A stretch of 64,000 nt of DNA from Pseudomonas mangrovi (GTDB taxonomy: Bacteria; Pseudomonadota; Gammaproteobacteria; Pseudomonadales; Pseudomonadaceae): NCBI RefSeq assembly GCF_003052585.1, contig NZ_QASN01000013.1, positions 141,256 to 205,255 on the forward strand. The letters run 5' to 3'. A program made the translations under genes and the position numbers. Positions 52,008 to 61,674 of this stretch are shown here, one piece after another (the stretch's first letter is position 1; each line of letters opens with the position of its first letter). The notes beneath the pieces were generated by a model that had not been told where the DNA came from, did not search any database, and worked only from the letters and a program-made list of their open reading frames with translations.

Positions 52008-53015
52008 TCACGCCTGGTGATAGGCAGTGACGCGCTCGACCTCTTCCTTCGAGCCGAGGAAAACCGCCACCCGCTGATGCAGCGAAGTCGGCTGGATGTC
52101 CAGAATGCGCTGGCTGCCGTCGGTGGAGGCGCCGCCGGCCTGTTCGATGATCATCGACATCGGGTTGGCCTCGTACATCAGTCGCAGCTTCCCCGGCTTT
52201 TCCGGCTCGCGCGAATCGCGCGGGTACATGAACACACCGCCGCGAGTGAGGATGCGATGAACGTCGGCGACCATTGAGGCGATCCAGCGCATGTTGTAGT
52301 TCTTGCCCAGCGGACCCTCCTTGCCGGCCAGCAACTCGCCGACATAACGCTGTACCGGTGCCTCCCAATGGCGCTGGTTGGACATGTTGACGGCGAACTC
52401 GGCAGTGGCTTCCGGCACCCGAATGTCCTCGTGGGTGAGCACGAAGCTGCCCAGCTCGCGATCCAGGGTGAAACCCTTCACACCATTACCCAGCGTCAGC
52501 ACCAGCATGGTTTGCGGGCCGTAGATGGCATAACCGGCGGCAACCTGGCTGGTACCTGGCTGAAGAAACGCCTCTTCGCCCAGATCACCTTCGCAGCCGT
52601 TGCGCTCCGGACAACGCAGCACCGAAAAAATGGTGCCGACGGAGACGTTCACATCGATGTTGGAAGAGCCGTCGAGCGGATCGAAAACCAGCAGGTAGGC
52701 GCCCTTGGGGTACTTGCCCGGGATTTGGTAGGCGTTGTCCATTTCCTCGGACGCCATCCCGGCCAGGTGGCCACCCCACTCGTTCGCCTCCAGCAGGATC
52801 TCGTTGGAGAGCACGTCGAGCTTCTTCTGCACTTCGCCCTGGACGTTCTCGGTATCCATGCTGCCCAGCACGCCACCCAACGCGCCTTTCGAGACCTGGT
52901 GGCTGATCGCCTTGCACGCCCGCGCAACAACCTCGATGAGAAAGCGCAGATCGGCCGGTGTCTGATGGCTGCGGGTCTGCTCGATGAGATAGCGACTCAG
53001 GGTTATGCGGGACAT
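52008..53015 (-). CDS. fbp: Fructose-1,6-bisphosphatase class I
   Basis: 335-residue gluconeogenic enzyme that hydrolyses fructose 1,6-bisphosphate. The metal and substrate motif is [21 protein letters not shown]; the C-terminal signature is [23 protein letters not shown] 53015 has CCGGAG 6 bases upstream; the 11-residue longer frame is rejected. Single gene, downstream of estA on the same strand but separated by a strong terminator. Confidence 0.96.
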   Translation of the reverse strand: MSRITLSRYLIEQTRSHQTPADLRFLIEVVARACKAISHQVSKGALGGVLGSMDTENVQGEVQKKLDVLSNEILLEANEWGGHLAGMASEEMDNAYQIPGKYPKGAYLLVFDPLDGSSNIDVNVSVGTIFSVLRCPERNGCEGDLGEEAFLQPGTSQVAAGYAIYGPQTMLVLTLGNGVKGFTLDRELGSFVLTHEDIRVPEATAEFAVNMSNQRHWEAPVQRYVGELLAGKEGPLGKNYNMRWIASMVADVHRILTRGGVFMYPRDSREPEKPGKLRLMYEANPMSMIIEQAGGASTDGSQRILDIQPTSLHQRVAVFLGSKEEVERVTAYHQA

Positions 53016-53319
53016 GGAAGGCTCCGGAGGGATGAAAAAAGCGCGCACAGTCTACCCGCTAAAGGCTTCGCTGACCCGTGCGGACAGAAGGAAAAAGCGA
53101 AGAGCGGCAGATCACCCAGCATCCGCGCGGCGCCGAGACGGCAACCGCTCAGGAACAGGCAATCCAGAGACCCGCCGCTTCGCTCGGAGTTCTGCGAGTC
53201 GATGAAAATCCCGGCAGGACAGGGCTCTGCAACACAAAAGCCCGCAACATCCTGTGCGGGCTTTCATGGTGTTGCGGAGAGAAGGCGGCGGAGCCTCCCG
53301 CGCCGCCGCGACTGGAAAA
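53016..53319 (-). other. Gene-free region between estA and fbp
   Basis: 304 bases containing the estA terminator (53229-53264) and the fbp leader. A weak TAGACT -10 candidate lies at 53049-53054 on the minus strand with no clear -35. No other feature is visible. Confidence 0.5.
53229..53264 (-). terminator. estA: Rho-independent terminator of estA
   Basis: AAAGCCCGCA (53237-53246) and its perfect complement TGCGGGCTTT (53255-53264) form a 10-bp stem. On the minus strand the run TTTTGTGTT follows. Confidence 0.9.
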
Positions 53320-55227
53320 CTACCAGTCAAAAACCACGGATAGATTGGCGCCATGCAGATTGTCGTTGGCCGCGTGCCGGTAGTTGTATGCGCCACGCAG
53401 GGCCAGCGCTGGCGTGATGCGGTGCTGCGCGCCGAGGCTGAAACGGGTCAGACGGTCATCAGGCTCGTAGCCCTTCAGCCTGAAGTCCAGACCACGGACA
53501 CTGTTCAGCTCCATCTTGACGTCGCTGCTGTCGTCACCGAACTCCTTCTCACGACTGATTTCACCGAACACTGCAGTAGCCTCACTGAACTGGTAGCGGG
53601 CCTGGACGCCCACACCAAGACGCTGCGACTCACGCTGCTGATCGGCATAGCTAAGGGCAGTGGAGCTGGAACCCTTCTCATCGTAGCCATTGACCTGCAG
53701 GTGGGCATAATCGGCACTGACGAAGGGACTGATCTTCAGCGCGGTATCGGCCACACCAAGCTCTACCCCGAGGCGACCGCCAAGAGCGAACAGGTAACCG
53801 TCGGTATCGCCTTCCTCGGTGCGAGTGGTGATACCCATCGAGAAGCGGCGCTCCAGATCATGGTAGTCCACGTAGCCAGCAGTCAGGGTACCGTCGAACC
53901 AGACCAGACCATCGTGGTACTGAGCGAAGGCGCTGGCCAGGTAGCTGCGCAGGCTGTACTCGGAATCCCGGGCTCCCAGCTCCAGCTTCTGTTGCTGCAC
54001 GTTGATCGCCGCACCCACGCGCCACTGCTCGTCCAGACGGTAGCTGCCACCGGCATGCAGGCCGTAGCTATCGCCATCGCCGGAGGCCGAGGTGTCGGCA
54101 GCGTCGAAGTTGTGGTGCTGGGTACCGCCACCGAGGAAGCCACGCCACTGGCCCACGTCCTGCCAGTTGCCCCAGTCACCCTGCCACTGGCCACGCAGTT
54201 GGTCATGGCTGGCGCGCAGGCTGGCGTTCGCGGCCTCCGGTAGCAGACTGACCTCCCAGGGGGCGGAAAGAATCGAGAAACCCTGGTCGGCGAGGATCTT
54301 CTGCATCGCAGTGGTCGGGTGGACCAGATCCGCATAGATCAGCTTGCTTGGGTCCGGTGTGGCCCCAGCGGCTCCCCAGGTCGCGTTACCGCAACCAGTA
54401 GCCCCGGTGATGGTCACCGAGTAGAAGCAGGTCCCCACCAGGTTCTGGCTGGCGTCGAAACCATAGAGCCCAGGATTGGCCAGTACTTCGCGGTACAGCA
54501 GCGGAACATTGAGCGGAATAATTTCAGCATCGATCAGGCTCAGCCGACGCAGCAGCTCGCCATTGAACGCCTGTGCCAGCGCGTATTGGGCAGGATCGAA
54601 CAGACCGCCAGTGGAAGGGCTGGGGACATCCACCAGCATGGGCACCATGAAGTAGCGACCGCCCGCATTGCTAAGCGCCTGAACGCTATCAGCCAGACGT
54701 CCGCCGGCGGCCTGCGCGGTGGGAACGCTCACGACCAGACCTTGCAAGAAGTCGTTGCCGCCGCCATTGACGTAGAAGAGCGTGTTGGAATCAACCACGC
54801 GACCGCCGGCAAGATAACCGTCGCGAGTGCGCAAAGGGATGCCGCCAGATGCGACAACCGAGCCCCCGGGCTGAGTGATCGAGTTGTAGATCTGCTGCGT
54901 GGTGTAGCCCCCCACCGCCCAGTTGTCGCCATCAGCCTGGCCTAGCGCCTGGCGCAACGGACTGGTCGAGGCAACCTGGGAAGACAGTCCAAGCATGTCG
55001 TTGATGAACATCGGCGAGGTATTGCCGTATAACTCCGCTCCGGCAAAGTTGTAGCCAGGGCCCACCTGAGTAGTGAAACGAATCGGGTTGGTGCCAATGG
55101 AGAACTGTCCCGCATCACTGAGACTGTCACCGAAAACCACCATGCCGCTGTACGCCGCGGCGCTGGCCTGGGGGGCCGCAATGGCCAGCAGGCACGCGGC
55201 CGCCAGCGGAGATAGGACTCGCTTCAT
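53320..55227 (-). CDS. estA: GDSL-family esterase autotransporter EstA
   Basis: 635-residue outer-membrane autotransporter. Signal peptide about 1-24 (MKRVLSPLAAACLLAIAA), then the passenger GDSL esterase with block I FGDSLSDAG (Ser 35), block III GGGNDFLQG and block V DLVHPTT (Asp and His). The C-terminal beta-barrel (about 345-635) ends in the aromatic NLSVVFDW. In P. aeruginosa EstA is needed for rhamnolipid production and motility. ATG 55227 is preferred to the upstream TTG; AAGG lies about 10 bases before it. Upstream of fbp as in P. aeruginosa. Confidence 0.95.
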   Translation of the reverse strand: MKRVLSPLAAACLLAIAAPQASAAAYSGMVVFGDSLSDAGQFSIGTNPIRFTTQVGPGYNFAGAELYGNTSPMFINDMLGLSSQVASTSPLRQALGQADGDNWAVGGYTTQQIYNSITQPGGSVVASGGIPLRTRDGYLAGGRVVDSNTLFYVNGGGNDFLQGLVVSVPTAQAAGGRLADSVQALSNAGGRYFMVPMLVDVPSPSTGGLFDPAQYALAQAFNGELLRRLSLIDAEIIPLNVPLLYREVLANPGLYGFDASQNLVGTCFYSVTITGATGCGNATWGAAGATPDPSKLIYADLVHPTTAMQKILADQGFSILSAPWEVSLLPEAANASLRASHDQLRGQWQGDWGNWQDVGQWRGFLGGGTQHHNFDAADTSASGDGDSYGLHAGGSYRLDEQWRVGAAINVQQQKLELGARDSEYSLRSYLASAFAQYHDGLVWFDGTLTAGYVDYHDLERRFSMGITTRTEEGDTDGYLFALGGRLGVELGVADTALKISPFVSADYAHLQVNGYDEKGSSSTALSYADQQRESQRLGVGVQARYQFSEATAVFGEISREKEFGDDSSDVKMELNSVRGLDFRLKGYEPDDRLTRFSLGAQHRITPALALRGAYNYRHAANDNLHGANLSVVFDW

Positions 55228-55296
55228 CAATCCACACCTTCGTTCTTGTTATTGGCAAACTGGGGTGGACTCTAGTGCCGATTCCCGGCGAAGGAA

Positions 55297-55329
55297 CCAC
55301 CCGAACGGGTTAGTCACCCGTTCGGGTGG
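55297..55329 (-). terminator. Terminator between DUF3999 gene and estA
   Basis: A perfect 14-bp stem (CCACCCGAACGGGT at 55297-55310, TAGTC loop, complement at 55316-55329) lies just after the DUF3999 stop; TTCCTTC follows on the minus strand. It separates the DUF2339/DUF3999 operon from estA. Confidence 0.8.
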
Positions 55330-55343
55330 CCACCATATGGCCA

Positions 55344-56744
55344 TCACACTTCTTCGGCAGGCTTTCGCAGCATCTTCAGGCTCATCATGACCAGCAGGCC
55401 CACCCCGCTGAGCAGTACTACCCACAGACCTAGTCGCTTGGCCTCGATGCCGCCTGCGGCAGCGGCCCCATCCGGCGGCTGCCCGGCGGAGGAAAAGCGC
55501 ACCGATCCATCGACCCGAGCGACTGCAAAGTCCGTCGAACCGGTTGCCTGCCCTGGGCGCAGGGTGCTCAGCGGCAGGCTCTGATCCTGCAGCCGTGGGT
55601 TTCCCACCGCCAGCGTGTACGGCGGCTTGCCGCGTGCCAGGAAGATCACCTGCGAGGCAGGCAGCGCAACCCGCAGCCTTGGCTCGCCACTCAGACCGCC
55701 GCCACGGGGGTCGACCCGCATGCTCAGCTGGCGGACCGCCAGGCCCGGCAGCGTCAACTCGTCATTGAGCCGTTCCACACCCTGCTCCGGCAGGTGGTAG
55801 AGCACGCCGCTGACCAGCCCGCGCCAGGGCTGGGAGACCTCAGCCCGGCCACTCAACCGCACCGGGGCAAGGGTGCCGCGCTCGATCGGTTCGACGCGTA
55901 CCCGTTCCACCGGCAGCGCCATAGGCAGCTCCCAGATCAGCTCGCCGTTCCCGGTGCGCCCGGCGACGAGCGGCTCCGACCAGTTCAAGGGTGCCGCCTG
56001 GCGGTCGCCGCGCACGCTGATCAGCGTTGCGCTGCGCAGGTTCGGCGCCTGCCTGGGCTCGAGCCAGAGCAGGCGCAGATAGCGTGCCTTGAGACCTGGC
56101 AACTCCACTTCGGCCTGCAGGATGCGCTCGTCGGCAAATGCCAGGCGCGCCACCTGACCGGTACCCCAGGCACGCCAGTGCTGCAGATCATCGCTGGCCT
56201 CGATGGAGAACTGCTGGAAGCCCTCGCCTTCCTGCTCGTCCCAATCCAACACCAGCTGCTGCAACGAATCCTGCACGGCACTGCCGTCCAGCAACCAGCC
56301 GCGCAGCTGCTGCGCCTCTGGCTCCTGACGACCTTGCGGAGCGACCTCGACCAGCGTGCCGCCCTCACCGCGACGAATGCGCACTTCGGGAACGTCCTGG
56401 GAATTGCGCGGGGCATACAGCGGGAAGCGCGCCACCGCGGTTTCCTGACGCGTCTCGCGGTACTGCTCGCGTCCCGAGCCGAGGTGATAGGCCTGCGCCT
56501 GGCCGTCCGCATCGAAGATGCGCAGATCGCGCAGGTCGCCATGGGCTGCCGCCAGATGAACGGTCATTGGCACATCGAGGCGGTACCAGGGACCCTCCCC
56601 CTCAAGAGCCAGGGCTGCCTGCGCAGCAAAGTCCTCAGGCCGGTCTGCCGCGATTGCCGACAGCGGCAGCCAGGCGCAACAGAGGGCCAACAGCGTCGCC
56701 GGTACGCGCGAACGTCGATGGCAAGGTACATCCATAGGGAACAT
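55344..56744 (-). CDS. DUF3999 family membrane-anchored protein
   Basis: 466 residues: a signal peptide (VPATLLALCCAWLPLSAIAA), a long beta-rich periplasmic region and a C-terminal membrane anchor (LGLWVVLLSGVGLLVMMSLKML) with a short basic cytosolic end. This is the DUF3999 family, of unknown function, regularly paired with DUF2339. AGGAG lies 9 bases before the ATG, which immediately follows the DUF2339 stop with no spacer. The two probably form a cell-envelope complex; that is inference from the pairing. Confidence 0.88.
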   Translation of the reverse strand: MFPMDVPCHRRSRVPATLLALCCAWLPLSAIAADRPEDFAAQAALALEGEGPWYRLDVPMTVHLAAAHGDLRDLRIFDADGQAQAYHLGSGREQYRETRQETAVARFPLYAPRNSQDVPEVRIRRGEGGTLVEVAPQGRQEPEAQQLRGWLLDGSAVQDSLQQLVLDWDEQEGEGFQQFSIEASDDLQHWRAWGTGQVARLAFADERILQAEVELPGLKARYLRLLWLEPRQAPNLRSATLISVRGDRQAAPLNWSEPLVAGRTGNGELIWELPMALPVERVRVEPIERGTLAPVRLSGRAEVSQPWRGLVSGVLYHLPEQGVERLNDELTLPGLAVRQLSMRVDPRGGGLSGEPRLRVALPASQVIFLARGKPPYTLAVGNPRLQDQSLPLSTLRPGQATGSTDFAVARVDGSVRFSSAGQPPDGAAAAGGIEAKRLGLWVVLLSGVGLLVMMSLKMLRKPAEEV

Positions 56745-59700
56745 TCAGTGGGACTCCTGTTGCGAAGGTGACTCGCGCTGCGGGGGCAGCGGCGCAAAAT
56801 AGCCGACGACCAGCAGCAGCACGCCGACGCCAATGAAGGACACGATTCGCTCCAGTCCGCCGCGGTTGCCCAGCTCGACGAAGAACAGCTTGGCCACCAC
56901 CACTGCAATCAGCGCCGCCCCGACCAGCCACAGCTCGCGGCGCACGCGCAGGTGGCCGCCGATCATCAGCGCCAGCGCGACCAGGGTCCAGACCAGCGAC
57001 AGGCCGGCTTGCACCAGCATCGAATCGAGCAGCGCGTCGAGCCGGAACGGCACGCCACCCCAATGGTGCGCCGCACGCATCACCGCCGCCGTCAGCAGTG
57101 CGAAGAGCGACAGACCGACCACCAGTTGCGGCAGCCGCCGAACCAGCGAGTGGCTCGCCCCCCACGCCGCAAGGCCGCTGCGCAGCCAGACGAAGACGCC
57201 CAGCAGAACGAAACCAAGGCCCAGCTCCAGCGGATTGAGCAGCGGCACGAAGGGCAGCGGCTCGGCCGCACCGTCGCTGAAGAAGTTCGCCAGCCAGAAC
57301 CAGCCGAGCATCAATGCAGCCAGTGGCGCAGCGGCCAGCAGACGGTACTCGCGCTGGAAGGCTGCCACCGGCCACGGCCAGCGCCGCGGTGCAGCCATGG
57401 CAACCAGGTAGAGCCCGGGCAACAGCGCCCAGCCCAGCCAGCGCCAGGCGTTGTAGCTTTCCGACAGCAGCAGCAGCAGGTAGCGCAGCTCAAGTGACAG
57501 CACGCCGATCAGCAGCCAGCAGCCAGCCACATGGGCTGCACGCAGCACACCGCTGGGCAACAGCGCCTCGAGCCTGCGCAGGCTGAGGAAATGCACGGCA
57601 AACAGCGCGATCCAGCCCAGCCAGGCAAAATCGGCAGCCGGATGGTAGCGAGCATGCCAGGCGTGCAGCAGGATGGTCGCACCCGCCGGAATCAACAGTG
57701 GGCAGAGCATCGCCAGCGCACTCCAGCGCGCGCGCAGCGCCCAGAGCATCCATAGCACGCCACTGACGGCGGCAACGCCCAGCAGCAGCGGCGCCTGCAG
57801 CGCAGGCTCGGCGAAACGCAACACCTCGCTGATGGCAGCCAGCGCCCACCAGGCCGCGCCCCAGATCACCAGCACCTGCGACAGCCGTGCAAGACTGATG
57901 TCGTCGAGCCGGCCGGCGCGCTCGTCGCGCTCCACGGCCCACAGCCGCCAGGCGCCAACCAGCGCCGCCATTGCCAACGCCGCAGGCGTCCAGAAGCCGC
58001 CATGGGCCAACGGCCGCAGGCCCTCGCCGCTGAGCTGGGCGAACAGCAACGGGCTGGCCCCCAGAAATGCCACACCGCCGACCAGTTGCAGCAGCAAGCC
58101 GAAGTAGAAGCTCGCACGCTGCTGCAGGAACAGGCTCAGCCAGACGATGACCAGGCCGCTGCCCGCCCAGACCGCGCTGGCGGTCTGCCAGGGGAGTACG
58201 AAGAGCACCGCCAGATTGATGAACACCAGACCTGCCAGCAGCACGACCGACAGCCCGACCATAAGGCGACGATCCTCGCGTACCGACGGATCGCGCGCCG
58301 CCAGAAGCATGCCGAGTACCAGCGCCAGGCCAATCAACGAAGCTGCCAGCAAACCTCGCCAGCCGGCACTGAACACCGCGCCCTGACCCGCGGATTCCAG
58401 TTGCAGCAGGAACAGCAGGCCACCCAGCAGCTGTACGCCGAAGGCGCAGAACAGGAAACTGCGGGCCTGCAGACGCAGACCGAGCCAGATGCTCGCCAGC
58501 CCCGCTGCGGCCCAGCTGATGGCCGTGCCTTCGGTGGCGAAGCACAGAGGCGCGATCAGGTAGAGGAAGGCCAGGCCGAGACTCGCCAGCCACGGCAACG
58601 CATGGCGCTCACCGCTCAGCGCCACCTCGACCGGCGTGCTGCGCAGCTTCCAGTAGACGAACAACAACGCCGCGCCGAGCATCAGCGCACCCAGCGGCGC
58701 GCCGGACAACAGTGTGTCCGAGCCGCCGCGCAGTTCCGTGAGGAATGCGATCGCCGCGCCTGCCTGCAGCAACAGCGCGAACATCCGCGCCAGCGGCCGG
58801 CGCTGGCGCAGCCCCAGCCAGTAGATGCCGGCGCCCTCCACCGCCCAGGCCGCGGAGGTCCAGCGCGCATCCAGGCCCAGCGGAATCGCCAGGCTGCCGA
58901 ACACTACGCCCAGCGCCAGGCAGGTTTCCATCAGCAGGGAAACCCGCGCCCGGCCGGCCAGCAGGCGCGCCAGGAACATGTAGAAAAGTCCCAGCCCGAG
59001 GGCGCTGAAGGCCGCGCCGAACTCAAGGTGCCGGACCACCGCGAACTGCAGACCGAAGCCGATGATCGGCGGGCCGAACAGCACCGTGGCGTCGAGGTAG
59101 TCGCCCTGCCGCGCCGACCAGCGCAACAGCTCCGCACGCCCTGCGTCCTGCGGCGCCGGCCCGGCATCCATCAGCCTCCGGCGGGCAAACAGCAGGCCTA
59201 TGCCGACATACATCAGGAAGAACAGCAGCAGGAACGGTTCGGTACTCCAGAACAGCTCCGGCGTGTAGGAACGCATGCCCCAGGCCAGGCCTATGCCGAA
59301 GGTGCCGAGAAAGCCGATCAGATTGAGCAAACGCCAGGCCCTGAACCAGGCGATGGCGAAGATGCCGCTGTTGAGCAGGATGAAGTAGGAGAACAGGGCA
59401 ACGTGGTTGCCACTGCCGGTGGACGTGAGGATCGGCGCGGCGAAGCCGCCGAGCGCCGCGGCAGCGGCCAGCCCCAGCGCATTCTGAGTGACCGCCAGAA
59501 TCGCCGAACAGCAGGTCACCAGCACCAGCAGGGCAAGCGCCTCGGTTGAGCCGAGCAGCGGGTGCAGACGCATCGCCGCGAAGATCGTCAGATAGAGCAC
59601 TGCGATCCCGGTGCCCTGCAGGATCAACGCGTAGCCGTTGCGACGCTTGCGCAGCCACCAGCCCAGGCCGAGCAGCGCCACGGCAGCTGCCGCGACACCG

Positions 59701-60365
59701 GCATAGCGCAGCTCGATCGGCACCACCATGCCCTCGGTGGCATAGCGCAGCAGGAAAGCAAGGCCGAGAAACAGCAGCACGACACCAACCCGCAGTACCG
59801 TATTGCCGCCCAACAGCCAGTCGCGTGCGCCGACCAGGGCGCGCTCGATCAGCGATGGCTCGCGGGGCAACGGCGGCGCCTGCGGTCGCGGACGTGGAGC
59901 TGCAACGCGCACGGTCGGCTCGACCACCGCCTGCGCAGCCGCCGGCACCGGCCTGATCGGCTCGACCTCTTCCAGATCGAAGCTCGGCTCGAACTCGACC
60001 GGCTTCTCGGCCGCGTCGTCCGCAACCGCCGCCAACGCATCGACCACAGCTGTTGGCGGCTCCTGCACGTTGAGTGGCGGCTCTGCAGTCGGCGGCGGCT
60101 CCGAGGTAGCGCCGGTTGCCGGCTCGCGTCGTGCCGATTCCTCCAGCGCCAGCAGGCGCTCATGCAGTACCGCCGTGCCCCGGGCAAAACGTTCGGCGAA
60201 GCTCGTCTGTTCCAGCTTCAGCGCGCGGTTCTCCCGCTCGATCTGGTGCAGGCGCAACGCCTGTCCCAGACTCAGACCCAGCACGCCGCCAAGCAGCGCG
60301 GCCGTCGCCGACTGCCCTGCCAGCCCCCCGGCGATCAGGCCCACCAGCATCAGTATCCATTGCAT
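56745..60365 (-). CDS. DUF2339 giant polytopic membrane protein
   Basis: 1206 residues. The N-terminal membrane segment is QWILMLVGLIAGGLAGQ, then a coiled coil (RLHQIERENRALKLEQTSF), a Pro/Ala/Glu-rich linker (about 80-180), then roughly 1000 residues of near-continuous hydrophobic helices, probably more than 25 membrane segments. DUF2339 has no known function. ATG 60365 has CAGGAG 10 bases upstream; the longer frame is rejected. First gene of the operon with DUF3999; divergent from the YkgJ gene. Confidence 0.88.
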   Translation of the reverse strand: MQWILMLVGLIAGGLAGQSATAALLGGVLGLSLGQALRLHQIERENRALKLEQTSFAERFARGTAVLHERLLALEESARREPATGATSEPPPTAEPPLNVQEPPTAVVDALAAVADDAAEKPVEFEPSFDLEEVEPIRPVPAAAQAVVEPTVRVAAPRPRPQAPPLPREPSLIERALVGARDWLLGGNTVLRVGVVLLFLGLAFLLRYATEGMVVPIELRYAGVAAAAVALLGLGWWLRKRRNGYALILQGTGIAVLYLTIFAAMRLHPLLGSTEALALLVLVTCCSAILAVTQNALGLAAAAALGGFAAPILTSTGSGNHVALFSYFILLNSGIFAIAWFRAWRLLNLIGFLGTFGIGLAWGMRSYTPELFWSTEPFLLLFFLMYVGIGLLFARRRLMDAGPAPQDAGRAELLRWSARQGDYLDATVLFGPPIIGFGLQFAVVRHLEFGAAFSALGLGLFYMFLARLLAGRARVSLLMETCLALGVVFGSLAIPLGLDARWTSAAWAVEGAGIYWLGLRQRRPLARMFALLLQAGAAIAFLTELRGGSDTLLSGAPLGALMLGAALLFVYWKLRSTPVEVALSGERHALPWLASLGLAFLYLIAPLCFATEGTAISWAAAGLASIWLGLRLQARSFLFCAFGVQLLGGLLFLLQLESAGQGAVFSAGWRGLLAASLIGLALVLGMLLAARDPSVREDRRLMVGLSVVLLAGLVFINLAVLFVLPWQTASAVWAGSGLVIVWLSLFLQQRASFYFGLLLQLVGGVAFLGASPLLFAQLSGEGLRPLAHGGFWTPAALAMAALVGAWRLWAVERDERAGRLDDISLARLSQVLVIWGAAWWALAAISEVLRFAEPALQAPLLLGVAAVSGVLWMLWALRARWSALAMLCPLLIPAGATILLHAWHARYHPAADFAWLGWIALFAVHFLSLRRLEALLPSGVLRAAHVAGCWLLIGVLSLELRYLLLLLSESYNAWRWLGWALLPGLYLVAMAAPRRWPWPVAAFQREYRLLAAAPLAALMLGWFWLANFFSDGAAEPLPFVPLLNPLELGLGFVLLGVFVWLRSGLAAWGASHSLVRRLPQLVVGLSLFALLTAAVMRAAHHWGGVPFRLDALLDSMLVQAGLSLVWTLVALALMIGGHLRVRRELWLVGAALIAVVVAKLFFVELGNRGGLERIVSFIGVGVLLLVVGYFAPLPPQRESPSQQESH

Positions 60366-60595
60366 GCGCAACAACTCCTGGCGCCAGCGGCGCCGCCTTT
60401 CCCTGTGTGCGTCGGTGGTCGACGCGAAATCGATCGGCGAGTATATCCAGCCGCGCCTCTGCGGCATGCGGGCCAAATGCCAGCCAGATCACAGCCAGGC
60501 CAAATGTTCGCCGACGGCGGGGCCTTCTAAAATCGCCGCGGACCGCTATGATGCGCGCCCATCAGAGGTGGCGGCGACGCACCGAGGAACCCTGC

Positions 60596-60994
60596 ATGAC
60601 CAAGTTGTTGATCGTTGGCGCCGAACTTGAGCGCACCGAAACCTGGATTCGCTACGAGAAGAGCATGTGCAGCAGCTGCATCTCCAGCTGCTGCACCATG
60701 CCGGTGGACGTGCGCTTCGACGATCTACTGCGTATCGGCGTGGTCGACGAGTTCGAACGCAGCGAACCGCCCAAGCAGATCGCCAAACGCCTGCTCAAGG
60801 ACGGCATCATCGAGCGCTTCCATCAGAAGTTCGGCCGCTACACCCTGACCCGCCAGGGCAATGGCGACTGCCTCTACCTGGATCGCAAGAGCCGGTTGTG
60901 CACCATCTATGACAAGCGCCCGGATACCTGCCGCAACCATCCGAAGATAGGGCCCCGCCCTGGCTACTGCGCCTACCGTCCGAAAAACGCTTGA
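60596..60994 (+). CDS. YkgJ-family cysteine cluster protein
   Basis: 132 residues with a zinc/iron-type cysteine cluster: C25-x2-C28-x3-CC near the start, then GDCLYLD, RLCTIYD, RPDTCRNHP and PGYCAY. The CxIYxxRPxxCR motif defines the YkgJ/UPF0153 family, thought to bind a metal or iron-sulfur centre; the function is unknown. GAGG lies 9 bases before ATG 60596; the longer frame overlaps the divergent gene. It converges on the TetR gene with 6 bases between the stops. Confidence 0.9.
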   Translation: MTKLLIVGAELERTETWIRYEKSMCSSCISSCCTMPVDVRFDDLLRIGVVDEFERSEPPKQIAKRLLKDGIIERFHQKFGRYTLTRQGNGDCLYLDRKSRLCTIYDKRPDTCRNHPKIGPRPGYCAYRPKNA

Positions 60995-61000
60995 GCCTTC

Positions 61001-61606
61001 TTAGCGTGCAGGCCCGCACAACAATGCCCAGCAGGCGTCGCGGGCGGCCAGCAGATCGCTCTCGGAAAGGGACAGGTGACCGGTTCGATCGGACTTGAAC
61101 AGGTTCACCACCACTCCCCAGACCATCGCCATCAGCACTTCGCTGCGTATATCCGAGCGATAAACGCCCTTTTCCTGCAACAGCCTTACGGTCTTGGTGA
61201 TAGGGGCCAGGATGCGCCGCTCCTGCTCGCGGCTGGCCTCATCCAGATAGGGCTGATGATCCTGAAGCTCGAGAAAGCGATAGGCATCCGGCGCCTCACG
61301 GATGAACGTCAGCTGCCGCTCCCAGAAATCGCAGAACAGCGCATACGGATCGGCATTGCGATCCACGTCGGTGAACAACCGACGACCAAGCGCCTGCTTC
61401 TCTTCGCGAAACAGTTCATTGACCAAGGCTTCCTTGCTATCGAAGTAGCGATAGATGGTGCCGGTGCCGACCCCCGCCAGCGCGGAAATTTCCGGAACGG
61501 CCACACCGTTGACGCCTCGCTCGGCGAACACGTGCAGGGCGGCACGCAGGATCGCTTCGCGCTTGCAGGGGCGGGGGGCTTTCTGGGGAGAGGAATGCTC
61601 GTTCAT
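61001..61606 (-). CDS. TetR-family transcriptional regulator
   Basis: 201 residues. The N-terminal helix-turn-helix domain is typical of TetR: KREAILRAALHVFAERGVNG, then EISALAGVGTGTIYRYFDSKEALVNELF. The C-terminal ligand domain is helical with no recognised ligand. It lies 68 bp after an unknown gene on the same strand. A palindromic TetR-type operator precedes that gene, so self-control of the two-gene unit is likely. The ribosome site is weak; ATG 61606 fits the family length. Confidence 0.88.
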   Translation of the reverse strand: MNEHSSPQKAPRPCKREAILRAALHVFAERGVNGVAVPEISALAGVGTGTIYRYFDSKEALVNELFREEKQALGRRLFTDVDRNADPYALFCDFWERQLTFIREAPDAYRFLELQDHQPYLDEASREQERRILAPITKTVRLLQEKGVYRSDIRSEVLMAMVWGVVVNLFKSDRTGHLSLSESDLLAARDACWALLCGPAR

Positions 61607-61674
61607 GGGTGGCGATACTACCTCTCCGCTGAGGCCCGCGCACCTGCCTTCAGGCAGCGTGCGCGGGACTGCTC

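Noticed and set aside
58002..59549. 515-codon plus-strand frame inside the DUF2339 gene
   Set aside because: Glutamine/arginine-rich shadow of a hydrophobic membrane protein gene; no ribosome site or motif.
56745..60476. Longer DUF2339 start at 60476
   Set aside because: The extra 37 residues are charged and unsupported; ATG 60365 has a good ribosome site and starts at the first membrane segment.
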